From: Astragalus membranaceus
Lineage: Eukaryota > Streptophyta > Magnoliopsida > Fabales > Fabaceae
Length of the DNA: 64,000 bases
Assembly: GCA_039519185.1 (NCBI GenBank)
Contig: CM076850.1
Location: 87,960,270 to 88,024,269 of the forward strand
Direction: 5' to 3'
Of the stretch, positions 60,410-64,000 are shown one piece after another. Each line of letters starts with the position of its first letter. Position 1 is the first letter of the stretch. The notes under the pieces were generated by a model. The model had not been told where the DNA came from. It ran no database searches and saw nothing but the letters and a program-made list of their open reading frames with translations. The translations under genes were made by a program, and so were the position numbers.

Positions 60410-62951
60410 TGTCATACCCTAATTTTGTCCGTCTAAAATCCAAAAAAGGTTTTTTATTCTCGTCGTGCCACGTGTCGTTTCAATCGCGTGCGCGTGTCTT
60501 TAACGCTCGTCGTGCAATGTTTTTGTGATACCCTTTTTTTCGTTAATTTTGCTTTATTATCATAAAATATAAAAAATAATAAGTAAATAAAATGTAATGC
60601 AAAATCAGAATAGCCAAAGTCCTTTTTTTTATTTCATAACCAAGCCCTTTTGCACATATGGACAAAAACTAAAAAAGGCAAAAAGTACAAAAATTGAAAA
60701 TAAAATTAAAAAATGCAAGGAAGAGGGCGCATGGCTGCTAGCTGGTCCTTTTTGATATTCTCCTTCCTTGAACTCTCCTTTGACTGTCCTTCCCAGCACC
60801 TCACCATTGCCAGCTACTGTCCTTTTGATGGTGTTGTCCTTGGTCCCCTAAATTGCCCCAGCTGTTGTCCTTGGTCCTTGCTCAAAAATGCTGTCCTTTG
60901 ATTCCTCAGCACCTCACCAACCTGCCTATAAATCAAGCAGCAACATAGCCACACAGGGGGGGGGGGGAGAAAAATGGACACCAAGTTATAGAGAAAATAC
61001 CCCTAAACAGAGAACACAATGAAAAAAGAAACACGGAAACAACAGCCAAAACAGAAGCATCAAAAATAAAAAAACAGCAGCCAAAACACAAGGAAAAGTG
61101 CAGAAGTACGCCCGGCCACCGTAGCCTCACCGCCACCCAACCACCCCAAACGGCCACACCTCTGTCATCACCGTGACCACAGAACCACCATCAACAACTC
61201 CTCCACGCCGCCGTCACCACCTCGCCCTAAAATCACCCACAGGCACCAAATCAGAGAAATAGGGGAATAGAGAGATCTGAAACCGAAAAACAAACAAAAA
61301 AGAGAAACTCACCGTTTAAGACTCCGACCACCGTAGATGGTGGTCGTTGACCCATCCACGCCGTTATCCTCGCTGTAGCCATCATTGTCCAGGTCCTTTC
61401 GTTTTCGTCCTCACCCCTACCAGAGACGTCGCCGTCACCTCTGTCTCCGCTGGCCAAGGAACGGTCGGCCGTCGTCGTTCCCTCCTTGATCGTCCACCAT
61501 CATCCTCGCTCTTCTCTTTCTCTCTCTCTTCACGCGTCTCCTTGTTTTTCTCTCTCAACAGCGCCGGTACCTCAGCAGCTCCCCTTTTCGTGTTTGCGTT
61601 CACCTCACCGGCGACGTCGTGGTACCCTTCACGGTCGTCTTCCTTCGGTGCTTCCCCTCTCCATCTCCGTTCGCGTAGTCTCTCTCTCCATCGCCGTCTT
61701 CCCTTCTCTCACCGTCGCTGTTGCTCGCCGCGGACCTCCCCCCGTCGTCGCTCACTTTCCCTCAACCGTCTCACGCCTTTCTCTCTCTCTCTCTCTCTCT
61801 CGCGGCGGAGGTAAGCTTTCTCCCTCTCTCTCCCGTTTTCTCTATCTCTCTCTCCGAAAAACTGTTTCTCTCTCCTCAAACTATTTTTTGGTGCGGCGAT
61901 GAGGAGAGAGCTGGGTACGAAAGATTTGGTGCGGCGCCGTGAGAGATAAGGAGACTTAGGGTTTGGAAATTAGGGTTTTGTTTTTAATTAGGCTTTTATA
62001 GTGGTTTTTGCGCCTACTTCGTACACCCCTCCATTTGCTGCGTGAGACCCCCCCTGAGAGGCCCAGGTTTCGTGGGCTCCTGAACCCAGTATGGGAACTG
62101 GGCTGCTTAATACAACTCCTGTTGCTACTCATCTCCCCCTTTTAATAATACAGCTCCTGTTTAATATTTACATTTCAGTTTTAAAAATACAACCCCCTGT
62201 TTCTAAAATGCACATAACATTTTACTACTGCACCCCGTGTTCCTCTTCTTTAAATTTTTTTTTCTCCATAAATAAGCACTTTCTTCCACAAACCTACTTT
62301 TTTCCCCAAATAACAAATAAACGTTATCCACAAAAAATGGTTTGTTCTTAATGGCCATTCTGAGCTTAGCTTGTTTGACCGTTAATAACAGCTTCAGTAT
62401 TCAAACGAGCTGTGAGTGACGACCACTCTGAGTTTTACTTGTTTGGTCGTTACGAATACCTCTCCCAATTTCAAAAATAATTAAAAACACCAAACACACA
62501 AACTTTTTCTACCCAAGAACTACGTGCGATTTGATTCTCTACCAGGAGATACGTAGGACCAGAGGGCGGCCGACCTCTGTCAATTGCATTAATAAAAAAC
62601 CTTTTTTTTTCTCTTTTAATTCATTTTTCTCCTTTTTCTCAAAAACTACAAAAACAAATAAGTGTTTATCGAGTCCTTTTTTATTATTATTATTATAAGC
62701 GTAAAAACATTATTTTTGAATTAATAAATGTTTACACATTTAGTTAAAAGGTAACCTTCCTTAGGAAGGATGTCGTAGGGTGCTAATACCTTCCCTACGC
62801 ATAAACGACTCCCGAGCCCAAACCTGGTCCGCAAAACCTCCTTATCCACTCAATAGGGATTTTCCAATGTTTGCCCTTAAACTAAACTTTGGTCGCGGCT
62901 TCATTTCAAGAACTCCGAAGAATCCCTCGCCCGGATTTTTCGGTCGCTACA
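60410..62951 (+). mobile_element. Second LTR of element B
   Basis: 2542 bp, directly after the polypurine tract. Compared with the first LTR it lacks about 20 bp at the site of 50810-50830, has a longer CT microsatellite (61780-61800) and only scattered substitutions. TATA box at 60927-60933. Confidence 0.93.
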
Positions 62952-63503
62952 GCTGGCGACTTAACTGGGGACAAATTAAGAGAGTCAAGCCTGGTTAACT
63001 AAATGTGTAAGTTTTTATTAGCTTTATATTTTGTTTTTGCCCTTATGCTTATGTTACTTATTAGCATTTTGTTATATTATTGAACCTTAGGGTAGACGAC
63101 TCTTTTTTTGTTATTATTGTTGTTTATCTTTTCCAGCTTGTTGAGTTTAGGTATTTTGCCCTCATCACACACCTCACTTACACTTCTGCACACACCTTTG
63201 AGTGGGGCCCTATACCCGGGTCTGAAAATAACCTAGGACGAGTGGAGATTATTAGTGACAGTCATTCTGGATTTTATCTGTCTAACTCTCATGAAAGTCT
63301 CAGCCAGAGTACGCTCTTTCATGGTATCCCACATCAGGTAGCTCGCTATCGTTGTGGATCATATCATGAAGGGGATTTTAACTTTGGAGACCTTTGTGAG
63401 GAAGTGAATTGAGCCACCTGAGAGATTGATCACATAAACGACCCTAGACCATGTTGAAAATCCCAATTTAGACATGACCCACCTAGGACACAGGGGCATT
63501 ATA
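62952..63503 (+). mobile_element. Second copy of the element B leader after the second LTR
   Basis: The primer-binding site (TGGCGACTTAACTGGGGAC, 62954-62972) and leader repeat 52653-53204 almost base for base. A genomic flank should follow a 3' LTR; instead the interior begins again, so the locus is a tandem LTR-interior-LTR-interior array. It stops where the next insertion begins. Confidence 0.92.
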
Positions 63504-63847
63504 TGTAACACCCCGGTATTTTTATCGAGTAAAAATACCCAAGTGCACCATTCCTAAATCATCAGAGATATATTTCCTGTTTAAATACTGAACACCACAA
63601 TAAAATTTTCACTGAATAACAACAGAACAGTCTTAAACATAAATAAGACCATAAACCATCAGTGAAATACAGTGTTCAATATCGCACAAGAAAGCGGAAA
63701 TAAATACATAACTTTTACAACAGTTAAAGTCATAACGCCGTGATACATAACTAACAAGGGAAAACATAACTTAAGCATAAAAGCTAAGTCTTCAGCAACC
63801 ATCCGAGTACCACCTACTCGTGCCTCTTGGATCTCCACTTTCCCTGT
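63504..63847 (-). mobile_element. LTR end of a chromovirus-like element, truncated
   Basis: Starts TGTAACACCCCGG inside the leader of element B; read on the minus strand it ends CCGGGGTGTTACA, the type of terminus seen at 44172. It is cut by another insertion at about 63848. Confidence 0.6.
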
Positions 63848-64000
63848 TGTTGCGCCCGAAAAAGTCCCCGAGGGAGAACCTCTCTCGTTCACAACTTTTC
63901 CTAAGACAATGAAGCCGCCACCAATATTTATTAAGGAAAATATTAGGAAAACCTTTTTTGGAAAGCGATTGGTCTTGCGAAACTAGAGAATAGGGTTCGG
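63848..64000 (-). mobile_element. Ogre-like LTR end in reverse orientation, runs off the window
   Basis: TGTTGCGCCCGAAAAAGTCC and then AATGAAGCCGCCACCAATATTTATT match the first part of the reversed solo LTR at 23591 (TGTAGCGACCGAAG..., ATGGAGCCGCCATCAATATTT). This is the 3' end of a related LTR on the minus strand. Confidence 0.7.

Overview
This is a nuclear, intron-bearing plant sequence. The two intact genes and the retroelement families point to a papilionoid legume, probably of the pea/clover/medick group. The reasons are a mitochondrial small heat-shock protein that looks like pea HSP22, Ogre-like LTR leaders, legume-type Mutator-like elements and an AT-rich background. No bacterial features, rRNA or functional tRNA genes were found.

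Regions in order. 1-5.1 kb: a decayed Ty1/copia pol end with its 3' LTR, a tRNA-derived SINE with an 18-bp target duplication, a LINE-like retrocopy with a 19-bp target duplication, and a stray Mutator-like terminus. 5.56-11.0 kb: the complete 10-exon COG7 gene on the minus strand (834 codons plus stop). 11.6-14.0 kb: a direct segmental duplication. 14.85-15.16 kb: a small TRIM retrotransposon. 17.2-18.1 kb: a possible orphan exon and a Helitron-like end. 18.73-21.55 kb: a Mutator-like element with a perfect 9-bp target duplication; it encodes a FAR1-like and OTU-protease protein remnant. 21.7-22.8 kb: a non-autonomous long-TIR element. 23.6-26.7 kb: a solo LTR in reverse orientation. 27.4-28.6 kb: another long-TIR element. 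28.9-29.7 kb: the intact mitochondrial small HSP gene, preceded by heat-shock elements. 29.9-35.8 kb: gene-poor sequence with a copia RT scrap. 35.86-39.90 kb: an hAT-like element containing copia remnants.

40.1 kb to the right edge is a nest of retrotransposons. An Ogre-like LTR (40105-45321) carries a solo LTR of another family, and its gag-pol-less internal region follows. That region is interrupted at about 47.9 kb by sequence holding three consecutive fimbrin exons. The third exon is broken after an Arg codon by a second Ogre-like element (50102 onward). This second element has near-identical 2.5-kb LTRs and a 7.8-kb interior with no gag or pol, so it is a large retrotransposon derivative. 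Its second LTR is followed by a second copy of the PBS and leader, giving a tandem LTR-interior-LTR-interior arrangement. Two further insertions cut this off at the right edge.

Only COG7 (Golgi tethering) and the mitochondrial small HSP (heat-inducible chaperone) look like functional host genes. They are unrelated in function and transcribed independently. All coordinates come from reading the sequence by eye; family names rest on recognised motifs, not on database searches.
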